Origin: Pseudolabrys sp. Root1462
GTDB lineage: Bacteria; Pseudomonadota; Alphaproteobacteria; Rhizobiales; Xanthobacteraceae
Direction: 5' to 3'
DNA length: 64,000 nt
Assembly (NCBI RefSeq): GCF_001426945.1
Contig: NZ_LMFS01000001.1
Span: forward strand, 1,329,757-1,393,756
The notes under the pieces are model-generated. The model saw only the letters and a list, made by a program, of their open reading frames with translations, made no database searches and was not told where the DNA came from. The position numbers and the translations under genes are program-made. This document shows, in pieces, positions 39,914-50,432 of this stretch (its first letter is position 1; the number at the start of each line of letters is the position of its first letter).

Positions 39914-40556
39914 TACTCAGACTGAACAACCGAAGAAGCCGAAGGCCGCCAAACCGGCGAAGCCGGCCGGCGATGAAGCGCCGAAGGCCAAGAAGGCCCG
40001 CGTGCCGTCGGACTACACCGCGCGTCTGCGCACGCACTACGACAAGGTCGTGCGTGAGAAGATGGCGAAGGAGTTCGGCTACGCGAACCCGATGCAGATC
40101 CCGCAGATCACCAAGGTCGTGCTCAACATGGGCATCGGCGAGGGTGTCGCGGACCGCAAGAAGGTCGAGAACGCCGCCGCCGATCTGGCGCTGATCGCCG
40201 GTCAGAAGCCGGTTGTCACGCGCTCGCGCAAGTCGATCGCGAACTACAAGCTGCGCGACGGCCAGGCGATCGGCTGTAAGGTCACGCTGCGCAAGGCGCG
40301 CATGTACGATTTCATCGACCGTCTGGTGAACATCGCGCTGCCGCGTATTCGCGACTTCCGCGGCCTCAACCCGAAGAGCTTCGATGGCATGGGCAACTAC
40401 AGCCTTGGCATCAAGGAATACACCGTGTTCCCGGAAATCGACTTCGACAAGGTCACCGATACCTGGGGCATGGACATCACCGTGTGCACCACCGCGCGTA
40501 ACGACGACGAAGCGCGCGCGTTGCTCGCGGCATTCAACTTCCCGTTCCGGCAGTGA
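39906..40556 (+). CDS. rplE: Large-subunit ribosomal protein L5 (uL5) with N-terminal extension
   Basis: 216 residues from ATG 39906; the family is usually 178-186. The normal L5 begins near residue 37 ([18 protein letters not shown], then [19 protein letters not shown]). The ~35 residues before it are Lys/Pro/Ala-rich ([20 protein letters not shown]). No ATG exists between the extension and the core until KMAKEF, so the extension appears translated. The reading overlaps the end of rplX by 8 nt. L5 binds 5S rRNA in the central protuberance. Confidence 0.95.
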   Translation: MADTQTEQPKKPKAAKPAKPAGDEAPKAKKARVPSDYTARLRTHYDKVVREKMAKEFGYANPMQIPQITKVVLNMGIGEGVADRKKVENAAADLALIAGQKPVVTRSRKSIANYKLRDGQAIGCKVTLRKARMYDFIDRLVNIALPRIRDFRGLNPKSFDGMGNYSLGIKEYTVFPEIDFDKVTDTWGMDITVCTTARNDDEARALLAAFNFPFRQ

Positions 40557-40603
40557 GAGACGATTAACGTCCCTCATACGCGGAACCGCAAGGAGCAGAC
40601 TAG

Positions 40604-40909
40604 ATGGCTAAGACGAGTTCGGTCGAGAAGAACAAGCGCCGGCGCCGTATGGCGAAAAAATTCGGGCCGCGTCGCGCGCGCCTGAAGGCGATTGTGCAGA
40701 ACAAGGAGCTTCCGATGGAGGAGCGGTTCGCCGCGACTCTCAAGCTCGCTGAGCTGCCGCGCAATTCGGCGAAGGTTCGCATTCATAACCGTTGCGAGCT
40801 GACGGGCCGTCCGCATGCGTACTACCGCAAGCACAAGCTGAGCCGTATCGCGCTGCGCGACCTCGGCAACAAGGGCCTGATTCCGGGCCTCGTGAAGTCG
40901 AGCTGGTAA
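40604..40909 (+). CDS. rpsN: Small-subunit ribosomal protein S14 (uS14), zinc-free form
   Basis: 101 residues, the long C-minus form: [29 protein letters not shown] has only one of the four zinc cysteines. Sits in the 30S head. 47 nt after rplE with AAGGAG upstream. Confidence 0.98.
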   Translation: MAKTSSVEKNKRRRRMAKKFGPRRARLKAIVQNKELPMEERFAATLKLAELPRNSAKVRIHNRCELTGRPHAYYRKHKLSRIALRDLGNKGLIPGLVKSSW

Positions 40910-40919
40910 GGGGGCCGAG

Positions 40920-41315
40920 ATGGTAAACGATCCAATCGGCGATATGATCACACGCATCCGCAATGCGCAGATGCGCGCCAAGTCCAAGGTTTCGATGCCG
41001 GGCTCCAAGCAGCGCGAGCGCGTTGCCGAAGTGCTCAAGGCCGAAGGCTACGTCCGCGGTTATGCCGTGGTCGCTCACGCCAACGGCCGCAGCGAGCTCG
41101 AAATCGAACTCAAGTATTTCGACGGCGCCCCGGTGATCCGCGAAATCGAACGCGTCTCGAAGCCTGGCCGCCGCGTCTATGCGTCGGTCAAGAACCTGCC
41201 GCGCATCAACAACGGTCTCGGCGTTGCCATCGTCTCGACGCCGAAGGGTGTCATGGCCGATCACGCCGCGCGCGACGCCAATGTTGGCGGCGAAATTCTC
41301 TGCACGGTGTTCTAA
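40920..41315 (+). CDS. rpsH: Small-subunit ribosomal protein S8 (uS8)
   Basis: 131 residues, [19 protein letters not shown] start and C-terminal [23 protein letters not shown]8 is the spc-operon translational repressor in E. coli. Its stop shares one base with the rplF ATG. Confidence 0.98.
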   Translation: MVNDPIGDMITRIRNAQMRAKSKVSMPGSKQRERVAEVLKAEGYVRGYAVVAHANGRSELEIELKYFDGAPVIREIERVSKPGRRVYASVKNLPRINNGLGVAIVSTPKGVMADHAARDANVGGEILCTVF

Positions 41316-41848
41316 TGTCACGAATTGGCAAAAAACCGGTCGCTGTCCCGTCTGGCGTCACCGCCAGTGTCGAAGGTCAGACCGTCAAGGTGAAGGGCGC
41401 CAAGGGCGCGCTTCAGGTTGCCTTGCCGGATGACATCATCGTCTCGATGGACAAGAACGCCATCAAGGTGGCGCCGCGAAACGAGACCAAGCGCGCGCGT
41501 TCGATGTACGGCACGGCGCGTACGCTGGTGTCGAACCTGATGGTCGGCGTCAGCAAGGGCTTCGAAGAGAAGCTTGAAATCAACGGCGTCGGTTACCGCG
41601 CCGCGGTGCAGGGCAAGAACCTGCAGCTGCAGCTCGGCTACTCGCACGACGTCGTGTTCCCGATCCCGGCCGGCATCGCCATCGCGACGCCGAAGCCGAC
41701 GGAAATCGTGATCACCGGCATCGACAAGCAGGCCGTCGGCCAGGTCGCTGCCGAGATCCGCGACTTCCGCGGTCCGGAACCGTACAAGGGCAAGGGCGTC
41801 AAGTACGCCGATGAATTCATCTTCCGCAAGGAAGGCAAGAAGAAGTAA
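41315..41848 (+). CDS. rplF: Large-subunit ribosomal protein L6 (uL6)
   Basis: 177 residues, [17 protein letters not shown] start; C-terminal RNA-binding [22 protein letters not shown]. Located near the sarcin-ricin loop. Start overlaps rpsH as TAATG. Confidence 0.99.
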   Translation: MSRIGKKPVAVPSGVTASVEGQTVKVKGAKGALQVALPDDIIVSMDKNAIKVAPRNETKRARSMYGTARTLVSNLMVGVSKGFEEKLEINGVGYRAAVQGKNLQLQLGYSHDVVFPIPAGIAIATPKPTEIVITGIDKQAVGQVAAEIRDFRGPEPYKGKGVKYADEFIFRKEGKKK

Positions 41849-41860
41849 AGGGCTCGAGCC

Positions 41861-42223
41861 ATGTCGAAAGCTAATGTCCGGACCGCGCGGCGGACGGCGT
41901 CGGTTCGGCGCAAGATCAAGCAGGTCGCCACCGGGCGCGCGCGCCTCTCGGTGTTCCGCTCGTCGAAGCATATGCACGTGCAGCTCATCGATGACGAGAA
42001 GGGCGTGACTGTCGCGTCCGCCTCGACTCTCGAAAAGGATGTGCGCGGCAACCTGAAGACCGGTGCCAATATCGAGGCAGCCAAGACGGTCGGCAAACTG
42101 ATCGCCGAGCGCGCCAAGAAGCAGGGCATCAAGGACGTCGTGTTCGATCGCGGCGGCTACATCTATCACGGCCGCATCAAGGCCCTTGCTGAGGCTGCCC
42201 GCGAGGGCGGGCTCAACTTCTAA
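41861..42223 (+). CDS. rplR: Large-subunit ribosomal protein L18 (uL18)
   Basis: 120 residues; [21 protein letters not shown] and [24 protein letters not shown] are L18 hallmarks. Binds 5S rRNA with L5. 12 nt after rplF, 31 nt before rpsE. Confidence 0.98.
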   Translation: MSKANVRTARRTASVRRKIKQVATGRARLSVFRSSKHMHVQLIDDEKGVTVASASTLEKDVRGNLKTGANIEAAKTVGKLIAERAKKQGIKDVVFDRGGYIYHGRIKALAEAAREGGLNF

Positions 42224-42254
42224 ACGCATTCGTACAGACGAACGGATTTATTAG

Positions 42255-42827
42255 ATGGCACAAGAACCCCGCAGAGATCGCGAGCGTGGCCACGGTCGTG
42301 AAGAGCGCGATAGCGAGTTCACCGACAAGCTGGTGCACATCAATCGCGTCGCCAAGGTCGTGAAGGGCGGCAAGCGCTTCGGTTTCGCGGCGCTCGTCGT
42401 CGTCGGCGACCAGAAGGGCCGCGTCGGCTTCGGTCACGGCAAGGCGCGCGAAGTGCCGGAAGCGATCCGCAAGGCGACCGAGGCCGCCAAGCGCTCGCTG
42501 ACCCGCGTCGCGCTGCGCGAAGGTCGCACGCTGCATCATGACGTGTACGGCCGCCACGGCGCCGGCAAGGTCTACCTGCGCGCGGCGCCTCCGGGCACCG
42601 GCATCATCGCCGGCGGTCCGATGCGCGCCGTGTTCGAAACGCTCGGCATGCAGGACATCGTGGCGAAGTCGGTCGGTTCGTCGAACCCCTACAACGTGGT
42701 GCGCGCGACTTTCGATGCGCTCAAGCACCAGGACTCGCCGCGCTCCGTCGCCGGCCGCCGCAACCTCAAGGTCTCGGCCTTGCAGGCGCGTCGCCGCGAA
42801 GGCGCCGACGAAGTCGCGGCCGACTGA
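42255..42827 (+). CDS. rpsE: Small-subunit ribosomal protein S5 (uS5)
   Basis: 190 residues; S5 signature [29 protein letters not shown] and [18 protein letters not shown]. It acts in mRNA proofreading and helicase function at the entry tunnel. A charged N-terminus ([16 protein letters not shown]) precedes the core. Confidence 0.98.
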   Translation: MAQEPRRDRERGHGREERDSEFTDKLVHINRVAKVVKGGKRFGFAALVVVGDQKGRVGFGHGKAREVPEAIRKATEAAKRSLTRVALREGRTLHHDVYGRHGAGKVYLRAAPPGTGIIAGGPMRAVFETLGMQDIVAKSVGSSNPYNVVRATFDALKHQDSPRSVAGRRNLKVSALQARRREGADEVAAD

Positions 42828-42846
42828 TCAGGTAAGGAATTAGGCC

Positions 42847-43044
42847 ATGGCTACCGCGAAGAAGACCGTCAAAGTGCAGCAGATCGCCAGCCCGCTGCGC
42901 TGCCATTTCGACCAGCGTCAGACCCTGATCGGGCTCGGCCTCAACAAGGTCGGCCGCGTCAAGGAGCTGCCGGACACGCCGCAAACGCACGGCATGATCC
43001 GCAAGCTGCCGCACCTAGTGCGGATCGTCGAAGAGACGAAGTAA
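42847..43044 (+). CDS. rpmD: Large-subunit ribosomal protein L30 (uL30)
   Basis: 65 residues: [30 protein letters not shown] is typical of bacterial L30. 19 nt after rpsE and 51 nt before rplO. Confidence 0.97.
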   Translation: MATAKKTVKVQQIASPLRCHFDQRQTLIGLGLNKVGRVKELPDTPQTHGMIRKLPHLVRIVEETK

Positions 43045-43095
43045 TTTCATTCGTCGTCGCGACAGGCGGCGAGGGACGATCGAAGGACTAGAACG

Positions 43096-43626
43096 ATGAA
43101 ACTCAACCAGATCGCCGATAATGCCGGCGCCCGCAAGAAGCGCATGCGCATCGGCCGCGGCATCGGCTCGGGCATGGGCAAGACCGGCGGACGCGGTGGC
43201 AAGGGCCAGACCGCGCGCTCGGGCGTGCGCATCAAGGGCTTCGAAGGCGGCCAGATGCCGCTGCATCGCCGCCTGCCGAAGCGCGGCTTCCGCAACACCG
43301 CGTTCCAGGCCAAGCTGAACGAGATCAGCATCGGCAAGCTGCAGGCCGCCATCGATGCCGGCAAGCTCGACGCCAAGTCGGCGATCGACGTCGACGCGAT
43401 GGTCAAGGCCGGCCTGATGCGCCGCGCCAAGGCCGGCGTGAAGGTGCTCGGTAACGGCGAACTCAAGGCCAAGATCGAGCTGGCCGTCTACGGCGCCACC
43501 AAGTCGGCGGTCGAGGCGATCGAGAAGGCGGGCGGGTCGGTCAAGATCCTGAAGCCCGCCATCGCCGAGGATGACGGCGAACCGCGCGGCAAGAACAAGC
43601 GTCGCGCCGCCAAGGAAGCGAAGTAG
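43096..43626 (+). CDS. rplO: Large-subunit ribosomal protein L15 (uL15)
   Basis: 176 residues; glycine-rich [19 protein letters not shown] start and [18 protein letters not shown]. It is about 15 residues longer than the common ~160, with a charged tail ([19 protein letters not shown]). A stable hairpin follows before secY. Confidence 0.98.
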   Translation: MKLNQIADNAGARKKRMRIGRGIGSGMGKTGGRGGKGQTARSGVRIKGFEGGQMPLHRRLPKRGFRNTAFQAKLNEISIGKLQAAIDAGKLDAKSAIDVDAMVKAGLMRRAKAGVKVLGNGELKAKIELAVYGATKSAVEAIEKAGGSVKILKPAIAEDDGEPRGKNKRRAAKEAK

Positions 43627-43637
43627 AATAGAGGCTT

Positions 43638-43666
43638 GGCCTCGTCCGCCGGCGGCGGGCGGGGCC
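43638..43666 (+). terminator. Attenuator-like hairpin between rplO and secY
   Basis: Arms 43638-43650 and 43654-43666 pair over 13 positions (two G-U wobbles) with a 3-nt loop, followed by TTCGCC. There is no long T-tract, so readthrough into secY is expected; it may set ribosomal-protein-to-SecY stoichiometry. Confidence 0.55.
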
Positions 43667-43792
43667 TTCGCCTGACTACCGGTTTCGCGGCCAGCGCCTA
43701 TCTAAAGGTCACGGGCGGACCCAGGTTAAAAGACGCAGCGCTGCTCCTCCCTCATCCGGGGAGCGCGTGGAAGCGGCGGCAGGAGCGAGCGA

Positions 43793-45120
<1,328 letters not shown>

Positions 45121-45124
<4 letters not shown>

Positions 45125-45747
45125 GACTGATCTTGCTCGGCCCGCCGGGGGCGGGGAAGGGCACGCAGGCGCAGCGGCTGGTGGACAAGTACGGCATCGT
45201 GCAACTGTCGACCGGTGACATGCTGCGTGCGGCGGTCGCGGCCGGTACGCCGGTCGGCCTGAAAGCCAAAAGCATCATGGAAGCCGGGCAACTGGTGCCG
45301 GACGAGGTGGTTGTGGCGATCATCGCCGACCGCATCGATCAGCCCGACGCCCGCAAGGGTTTTGTGCTCGACGGGTTCCCGCGGACCGTTCCGCAGGCCG
45401 AGGCGCTCGACAAGCTGCTCGCCGAACGCGGTCTAAAACTCGACGCGGTGATCGAACTCAAGGTCGATGAGGGCATCCTCATCACGCGGATCGAGACCCG
45501 CGTCGCCGAGATGACGGCCCGGGGCGAGAAGGTCCGCTCGGACGATAATCCGGAAGTTCTGAAGGGCCGCCTGGCGGCCTACCGCACCCAGACCGCTCCG
45601 TTGGCGGGTTACTACGACGCCAAGGGCGCCCTGAAGGGGGTCGATGGCATGGCCCCGGTGGACGCGGTGACCGCGGCCATCGACGGTATCCTAAAACCTT
45701 CCGGTTCGACCGCTGCGGCGGCCGGGCAGGCGTCTAGCAGAGGTTGA
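45121..45747 (+). CDS. adk: Adenylate kinase (short-LID form)
   Basis: 208 residues; P-loop [22 protein letters not shown]-binding [27 protein letters not shown]. The LID is the short type with no zinc-binding cysteines ([19 protein letters not shown]). Interconverts ATP, ADP and AMP. Translationally coupled to secY. Confidence 0.98.
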
Positions 45748-45915
45748 CGAAGCCCTCATGAATCCATTAATAGAGTGCGTATCCAAGAGTTTGGCGCGAT
45801 ACCGGTTCCCCGGAGGGCGGGGGACGGGTGTCGTCTTCCGTTTTGTCTAACCCCTTCTGGGGAAACAAGAATTCGCTGCCGCGAGGCGGCCGGCCGGTAA
45901 CAGGAGAGAGCATCC

Positions 45916-46290
45916 GTGGCTCGTATCGCGGGCGTCAATTTGCCCACCAATAAGCGCGTCGTCATTGCGTTGCAGTACATTCATGGCGTCGGTCAGAAGA
46001 TCGCCAAGGACATCGTCACCAAGCTGAACCTGCCGGCCGAGCGCCGGGTGTCGCAGCTGACCGATGCCGAGGTGCTTCAGATCCGCGAGCTCATCGACCA
46101 GGAATATTTGGTCGAGGGCGATCTGCGCCGCGAGACGGCGATGAACATCAAGCGCCTGATGGATCTGGGCTGCTATCGCGGCCTGCGTCACCGCAAGGGC
46201 CTGCCGGTCCGCGGTCAGCGCACGCACACCAACGCGCGCACGCGCAAAGGCCCGGCGAAGACCATCGCCGGCAAGAAGAAGACCGCCTAA
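45916..46290 (+). CDS. rpsM: Small-subunit ribosomal protein S13 (uS13)
   Basis: 124 residues from GTG 45916 with AGGAGAGAG upstream ([25 protein letters not shown]). The C-terminal [19 protein letters not shown] contacts P-site tRNA. First gene of the alpha set, 168 nt after adk. Confidence 0.98.
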   Translation: MARIAGVNLPTNKRVVIALQYIHGVGQKIAKDIVTKLNLPAERRVSQLTDAEVLQIRELIDQEYLVEGDLRRETAMNIKRLMDLGCYRGLRHRKGLPVRGQRTHTNARTRKGPAKTIAGKKKTA

Positions 46291-46368
46291 CCGATCTGAA
46301 CGCGCCCGCGCCGCTTGACGGCTGGCGGGCTTTAACGGGCCGACAGGCCACAAAAGGACTGATTGACT

Positions 46369-46761
46369 ATGGCGAAAGAAGCCACCGCCCGCGTCCGCCG
46401 GCGCGAACGCAAGAACATCGCGTCGGGCGTCGCTCACGTGAATGCGTCGTTCAATAACACCATGATCACCATCACCGACGCGCAGGGCAACGCGATTGCC
46501 TGGTCGTCGTCCGGCACCATGGGCTTCAAGGGCTCGCGCAAGTCGACGCCCTACGCCGCGCAGATGGCCGCGGAAGACGCCTCGAAGAAGGCGCAGGAAC
46601 ACGGCATGCGCACGCTCGAGGTCGAAGTGTCCGGTCCGGGTTCGGGTCGTGAGTCGGCGTTGCGCGCGTTGCAGGCTTCGGGCTTCACCATCACCTCGAT
46701 CCGCGATGTGACGTCGATCCCGCACAATGGTTGCCGGCCGCGCAAGCGCCGTCGGGTGTAA
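46369..46761 (+). CDS. rpsK: Small-subunit ribosomal protein S11 (uS11)
   Basis: 130 residues from ATG 46369 (AAAGGA upstream; an in-frame TTG lies 6 nt earlier). S11 core [22 protein letters not shown] and the C-terminal [16 protein letters not shown]. Platform protein near the Shine-Dalgarno helix. Confidence 0.98.
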   Translation: MAKEATARVRRRERKNIASGVAHVNASFNNTMITITDAQGNAIAWSSSGTMGFKGSRKSTPYAAQMAAEDASKKAQEHGMRTLEVEVSGPGSGRESALRALQASGFTITSIRDVTSIPHNGCRPRKRRRV

Positions 46762-46774
46762 TTGATTTTGTAAG

Positions 46775-46804
46775 GCGGACGCTTGGGATTTCCCGCGTCC
46801 GCTT
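46775..46804 (+). terminator. Weak terminator-like hairpin after rpsK
   Basis: GCGGACGC (46775-46782) pairs with GCGTCCGC (46795-46802), 12-nt loop, followed by TT. Probably a partial terminator or processing site between rpsK and rpoA. Confidence 0.45.
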
Positions 46805-46896
46805 CCGCCGCTTATTTTCCCCCATACGGCGGGTGGGGTGCGCTGGGCAGGCCCAGCGACGCTCATCAACGAGCGACGCTCTAAACGGGTGAACAC

Positions 46897-47913
46897 GTGA
46901 TTCAGAAAAATTGGCAGGAATTGATCAGGCCGAACAAGCTCCAGGTGACCGCCGGCAGCGATCCGGCGCGCTTCGCTACGGTCGTTGCCGAGCCGCTCGA
47001 GCGCGGTTTCGGCGTGACGCTGGGCAACGCCCTGCGCCGCATTTTGCTGTCGTCGCTGCAAGGCGCGGCGGTCCAGTCCGTCCACATCGACGGCGTGCTG
47101 CATGAGTTCTCCTCGATCGCCGGCGTGCGCGAGGACGTCACCGACATGGTGCTCAACATCAAGGACATCGCCATCAAGATGCAGGGCGAAGGCCCCAAGC
47201 GCATGGTGGTGAAGAAGCAGGGTCCCGGCACCGTGACCGCCGGCGACATCCAGACCGTCGGCGACATCACCGTGCTCAACCCCGATCTGATCCTGTGCAC
47301 CCTTGATGAGGGCGCCGAGATCCGCATGGAGTTCACGGTCAACACCGGCAAGGGCTATGTCGCCGCCGAGCGTAACCGTCCGGAAGACGCGCCGATCGGT
47401 CTGATCCCGGTCGACTCGCTGTATTCGCCGGTGCGCAAGGTTTCGTACAAGGTCGAGAACACCCGTGAGGGCCAGATCCTCGACTACGACAAGCTGACGA
47501 TGACCATCGAGACCAACGGCGCGGTGACGCCCGAGGATTCGCTCGCTTACGCGGCGCGCATCCTGCAGGACCAGCTCAACGTGTTCGTGAACTTCGAGGA
47601 GCCCCGCAAGGAGCAGGCCGCGGAAACGATCCCGGACCTCGCCTTCAACCCGGCCTTCCTCAAGAAGGTCGACGAGCTCGAGCTGTCGGTGCGTTCGGCC
47701 AACTGTCTCAAGAACGACAACATCGTTTACATCGGCGACCTGGTTCAGAAGACCGAAGCCGAGATGCTGCGCACGCCGAACTTCGGCCGCAAGTCGCTCA
47801 ACGAGATCAAGGAAGTGCTGGCGCAGATGGGCCTCCACCTCGGCATGGAAGTGCCGGGCTGGCCGCCGGAAAACATCGAAGAGCTCGCCAAGCGCTTCGA
47901 GGATCATTACTAG
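46897..47913 (+). CDS. rpoA: RNA polymerase alpha subunit
   Basis: 338 residues from GTG 46897 ([16 protein letters not shown]). The N-terminal dimerisation domain has [23 protein letters not shown]; the C-terminal domain has [31 protein letters not shown], which binds UP elements and activators. Normal length. A strong terminator follows directly. Confidence 0.99.
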   Translation: MIQKNWQELIRPNKLQVTAGSDPARFATVVAEPLERGFGVTLGNALRRILLSSLQGAAVQSVHIDGVLHEFSSIAGVREDVTDMVLNIKDIAIKMQGEGPKRMVVKKQGPGTVTAGDIQTVGDITVLNPDLILCTLDEGAEIRMEFTVNTGKGYVAAERNRPEDAPIGLIPVDSLYSPVRKVSYKVENTREGQILDYDKLTMTIETNGAVTPEDSLAYAARILQDQLNVFVNFEEPRKEQAAETIPDLAFNPAFLKKVDELELSVRSANCLKNDNIVYIGDLVQKTEAEMLRTPNFGRKSLNEIKEVLAQMGLHLGMEVPGWPPENIEELAKRFEDHY

Positions 47914-47920
47914 GAGTTTC

Positions 47921-47951
47921 CCGGACCGGGCGTCGCCCGGTCCGGCTTTTT
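47921..47951 (+). terminator. Strong intrinsic terminator between rpoA and rplQ
   Basis: CCGGACCGGG (47921-47930), loop CGTCG, CCCGGTCCGG (47936-47945), then CTTTTT. It starts 8 nt after the rpoA stop, so rplQ would need readthrough or its own promoter. Confidence 0.88.
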
Positions 47952-48016
47952 GTGCCGCCTTCCGCGGCGTGCCGGAATAGTCCGGTGCAAACAGGATAGA
48001 GGCAGGGAGTTACGCG

Positions 48017-48445
48017 ATGCGTCACGGTAAAGTTTATCGCAAGTTGGGAAGGCACTCTTCGCATCGCATGTCGATGCTGGCGAACATGGCCGCGTCCCTG
48101 ATCAAGCACGAGCAGATCGTCACGACTCTGCCGAAGGCCAAGGAATTGCGCCCGATCGTCGAGAAGCTCATCACGCTCGGCAAGAAGGGCGATCTCGCCG
48201 CCCGCCGCCAGGCGATCTCCGAGCTGCGCGACATCGACATGGTCAAGAAGCTCTTCGACAAGCTGGCGCCGCGCTACAAGGACCGTCACGGCGGCTATAC
48301 CCGCATCATGAAGGCCGGTTTCCGCTACGGCGACAACGCCGCGCAGGCCGTGATCGAGTTCGTCGATCGCGACGTCGATGCCAAGGGTCTCAACTCGGGT
48401 CCGGTGCAGGCGACACAGAACGAAGAAGCCAACGCCTCGGCGTAA
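48017..48445 (+). CDS. rplQ: Large-subunit ribosomal protein L17 (bL17)
   Basis: 142 residues; [37 protein letters not shown] is the L17 signature. Last ribosomal gene of the cluster, 103 nt after rpoA and beyond a terminator. Its stop overlaps the next start codon (TAATG). Confidence 0.98.
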   Translation: MRHGKVYRKLGRHSSHRMSMLANMAASLIKHEQIVTTLPKAKELRPIVEKLITLGKKGDLAARRQAISELRDIDMVKKLFDKLAPRYKDRHGGYTRIMKAGFRYGDNAAQAVIEFVDRDVDAKGLNSGPVQATQNEEANASA

Positions 48446-49134
48446 TGCGCGGCTTCGTGACATTGATATCGAGGGCGGCGCTTGGCGCCGCCCTTTTTAT
48501 TTGGAGCGCCGCGCCCGGCATGGCCGATACCAAAACCGACCAGGCGTTGATCGCGGCGGCCAGCCGGGGCGACGCCATTGCGGTCCAGCAGCTGCTGGGT
48601 GAGGGCGCCAGCGTCGACGCGAGGGACGGAGAAGGCCGCACGGCGCTGCTCGCGGCAACCCATGCCGCTCCCGGCGTCGGCACCGAAGCTGCGCGGTTGC
48701 TGATCGCGGCGGGAGCCGACGTCAACGCCAAGGACCGGATCGAGGACAGTCCCTACCTCTACGCGGCCGCCGAAGGTCGTAACGATATCCTGCGGCTGAC
48801 GCTCGACCATGGCGCCGACCTCAAGAGCACCAATCGCTATGGCGGCACCGGCCTGATCCCGGCCGCCCATCATGGCCACCTCGAAACCGTGCGCATGTTG
48901 CTCGGCACGGCGATCGACAAGGATCACGTCAACAAGCTCGGCTGGACGGCGCTGCTCGAGGCGATCGTGCTGGGTGACGGCGGGCCCGTTCACACTGAGA
49001 TTGTCCGTGAATTGGTGCGGGCCGGTGCAACTGTAACCATCGCCGACCGCGATGGCGTGACGCCGCTCGCCCATGCGCGCCGCCGCGGCTATGCGGCCAT
49101 CGTCGCGATCCTCGAAAGCGCCGGGGCGCGGTGA
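48445..49134 (+). CDS. Exported ankyrin-repeat protein
   Basis: 229 residues. A signal peptide ([20 protein letters not shown], cleavage near GMA-DT, ~27) is followed by about five ankyrin repeats (LIAAASRGDAIAVQQLLGEGASVDA, GRTALLAATHAAP, RLLIAAGADVNAKD, GWTALLEAIV, GVTPLAHARRRGYAAIVAIL). Ankyrin repeats bind proteins; the partner is unknown and likely periplasmic. ATG 48445 overlaps the rplQ stop. The rplQ terminator lies inside the signal-peptide codons; an internal ATG at 48520 would give a signal-less form. Confidence 0.85.
   Translation: MRGFVTLISRAALGAALFIWSAAPGMADTKTDQALIAAASRGDAIAVQQLLGEGASVDARDGEGRTALLAATHAAPGVGTEAARLLIAAGADVNAKDRIEDSPYLYAAAEGRNDILRLTLDHGADLKSTNRYGGTGLIPAAHHGHLETVRMLLGTAIDKDHVNKLGWTALLEAIVLGDGGPVHTEIVRELVRAGATVTIADRDGVTPLAHARRRGYAAIVAILESAGAR
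48472..48502 (+). terminator. Intrinsic terminator of rplQ, inside next gene
   Basis: AGGGCGGCGC (48472-48481), loop TTG, GCGCCGCCCT (48485-48494), then TTTTATTT. A textbook terminator, located 27 nt into the ankyrin-repeat coding sequence. Confidence 0.88.
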
Positions 49135-49259
49135 GGGGGCCGGGGTCGCCCGGTGTTTAAAAAGCTTCGCCTGTGATGGCAGTCACATCGGCAACCCGGT
49201 ATTGTGATATCCGACGCGCACGCAAAGAAGGCGTTGATTCACTCCCGGGGGACTTTTCG

Positions 49260-50129
49260 ATGATCACATCCAAGTCGCGGCGCGCATTCGGCGCGGCCGC
49301 CGTGTTTGTTTTATCGGCGCTGGCCACATCGGCCGCGCAGGCGCAGCCGAACGGCGATCTGGTCGCGCGCGGCGGCTACCTCGTCAACACCATCATGACC
49401 TGCCAGAACTGCCACACGCCGATGGGGCCGAACGGCCCCGACTTCTCGAAGGCTTTCTCCGGCGGTCTGTCGTGGGATGAGCCGCCGTTCAAGGTGACGG
49501 CGGCGAACATCACCCAGGACAAGGAGACGGGCATCGGCTCGTGGACTGATGCGCAGATCAAGCATCTGCTGCGCACCGGCCAGCGGCCGAACGGCGTGCA
49601 CATCGCCGCGGTGATGCCGACGGGCTTTTACAAGATCGTGACCGAACGCGACATGGACTCCATCGTCGCCTATCTGCGCACGATCAAGCCGATCAGCAAC
49701 AAGGTGCCGGATCCGGTTTATAAATTCCCGGCGCCGCCGCAGACCCCGCCGGGCGCAGAGAAGCCCTTCACCGAAGACATGCTCAAGGACAAGGTGAAGA
49801 ACGGCTTCTATCTCGCCACGATCGGCCATTGTTTCGAATGCCACACGCCGATGGGGCCGAAGGGGCACAACTGGGCGACCTACGGCATGGGCGGCTTCGA
49901 ATTCCCCGGGCCGTGGGGCAAGTCGGTGTCGCGCAACATCACTTCGAGCAAGGCCAAGGGCCTCGGCGACTGGACCGACGCGCAGATCAAGACCGCGATC
50001 ACCAAAGGTATTGCCAAGGACGGCGAGAAGCTCAAGCCGCCGATGGGCTATCCGTACTACGATCACATGAAAGGCGAGGATATCGACGCCGTGATCGCCT
50101 ACCTGCGCACGGTGCCGGCGAAGGAATAG
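49260..50129 (+). CDS. Dihaem cytochrome c (paralogue of 27788 gene)
   Basis: 289 residues from ATG 49260, with CGGGGGGA ahead; the frame is open upstream but not signal-like. Signal peptide with cleavage after AAQA (~28). Haem sites CQNCH (48-52) and CFECH (191-195), each followed by TPMGP. Internal repeats NITQDKETGIGSWTDAQIK and NITSSKAKGLGDWTDAQIK show tandem domains. Same architecture as the cytochrome at 27788, so the two arose by duplication. No partner dehydrogenase is next to it. Confidence 0.93.
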   Translation: MITSKSRRAFGAAAVFVLSALATSAAQAQPNGDLVARGGYLVNTIMTCQNCHTPMGPNGPDFSKAFSGGLSWDEPPFKVTAANITQDKETGIGSWTDAQIKHLLRTGQRPNGVHIAAVMPTGFYKIVTERDMDSIVAYLRTIKPISNKVPDPVYKFPAPPQTPPGAEKPFTEDMLKDKVKNGFYLATIGHCFECHTPMGPKGHNWATYGMGGFEFPGPWGKSVSRNITSSKAKGLGDWTDAQIKTAITKGIAKDGEKLKPPMGYPYYDHMKGEDIDAVIAYLRTVPAKE

Positions 50130-50231
50130 CCTCTGTTATTCCGGGGCGCCGCCTATCAGCGCGTTTACGCGCGTCATCAACGCGCGATCGCGCCGCCCGG
50201 CATCCGCCGTGAGTCCATCGAGGTCGGATGA

Positions 50232-50326
50232 GTTGTTTATTCACAGCGGTGCCTGCTAGATTCGACGAAATCTAAAGAAAATCAGGCAACACAGGCACTT
50301 AGGTGGTGCTCATTGGAATAAACAAC
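50232..50326. repeat. Nested inverted-repeat element (about 95 nt)
   Basis: Three perfect nested arms: outer GTTGTTTATTC (50232-50242) with GAATAAACAAC (50316-50326); middle GTGCCTG (50249-50255) with CAGGCAC (50292-50298); inner TAGATT (50257-50262) with AATCTA (50269-50274). The whole would fold as one long interrupted hairpin. It may be a structured leader, small RNA, or remnant of a mobile element. Orientation does not fit an integron attC site. Confidence 0.6.
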
Positions 50327-50420
50327 CGGCAGATGGATGGTTGTGAATAACATCAAAAACAACTGATTCCGGAATTGCTAATTCCCTAGCGCAGTCCGAA
50401 GCTCCACAAGGCTGCAACTA

Positions 50421-50428
50421 GGGGGGGG
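50421..50428 (+). other. G8 homopolymer serving as ribosome-binding site
   Basis: Eight Gs sit 4 nt before the ATG of the lipoprotein gene, where the Shine-Dalgarno should be. Tracts like this are slippage-prone, so spacing and translation efficiency could vary between cells. Confidence 0.5.
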
Positions 50429-50432
50429 AATT

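Larger units (their letters stand above)
50130..50432. other. AT-richer intergenic region with nested inverted repeats
   Basis: GC content drops visibly from about 50225 onward. It contains the nested inverted-repeat element at 50232-50326 and a G8 tract at the lipoprotein ribosome-binding site. No ORF was seen. Confidence 0.6.

Noticed and set aside
50232-50326. Integron attC site
   Set aside because: Arms start GTT and end AAC, the reverse of attC core-site order, and no integrase or cassette array is present.
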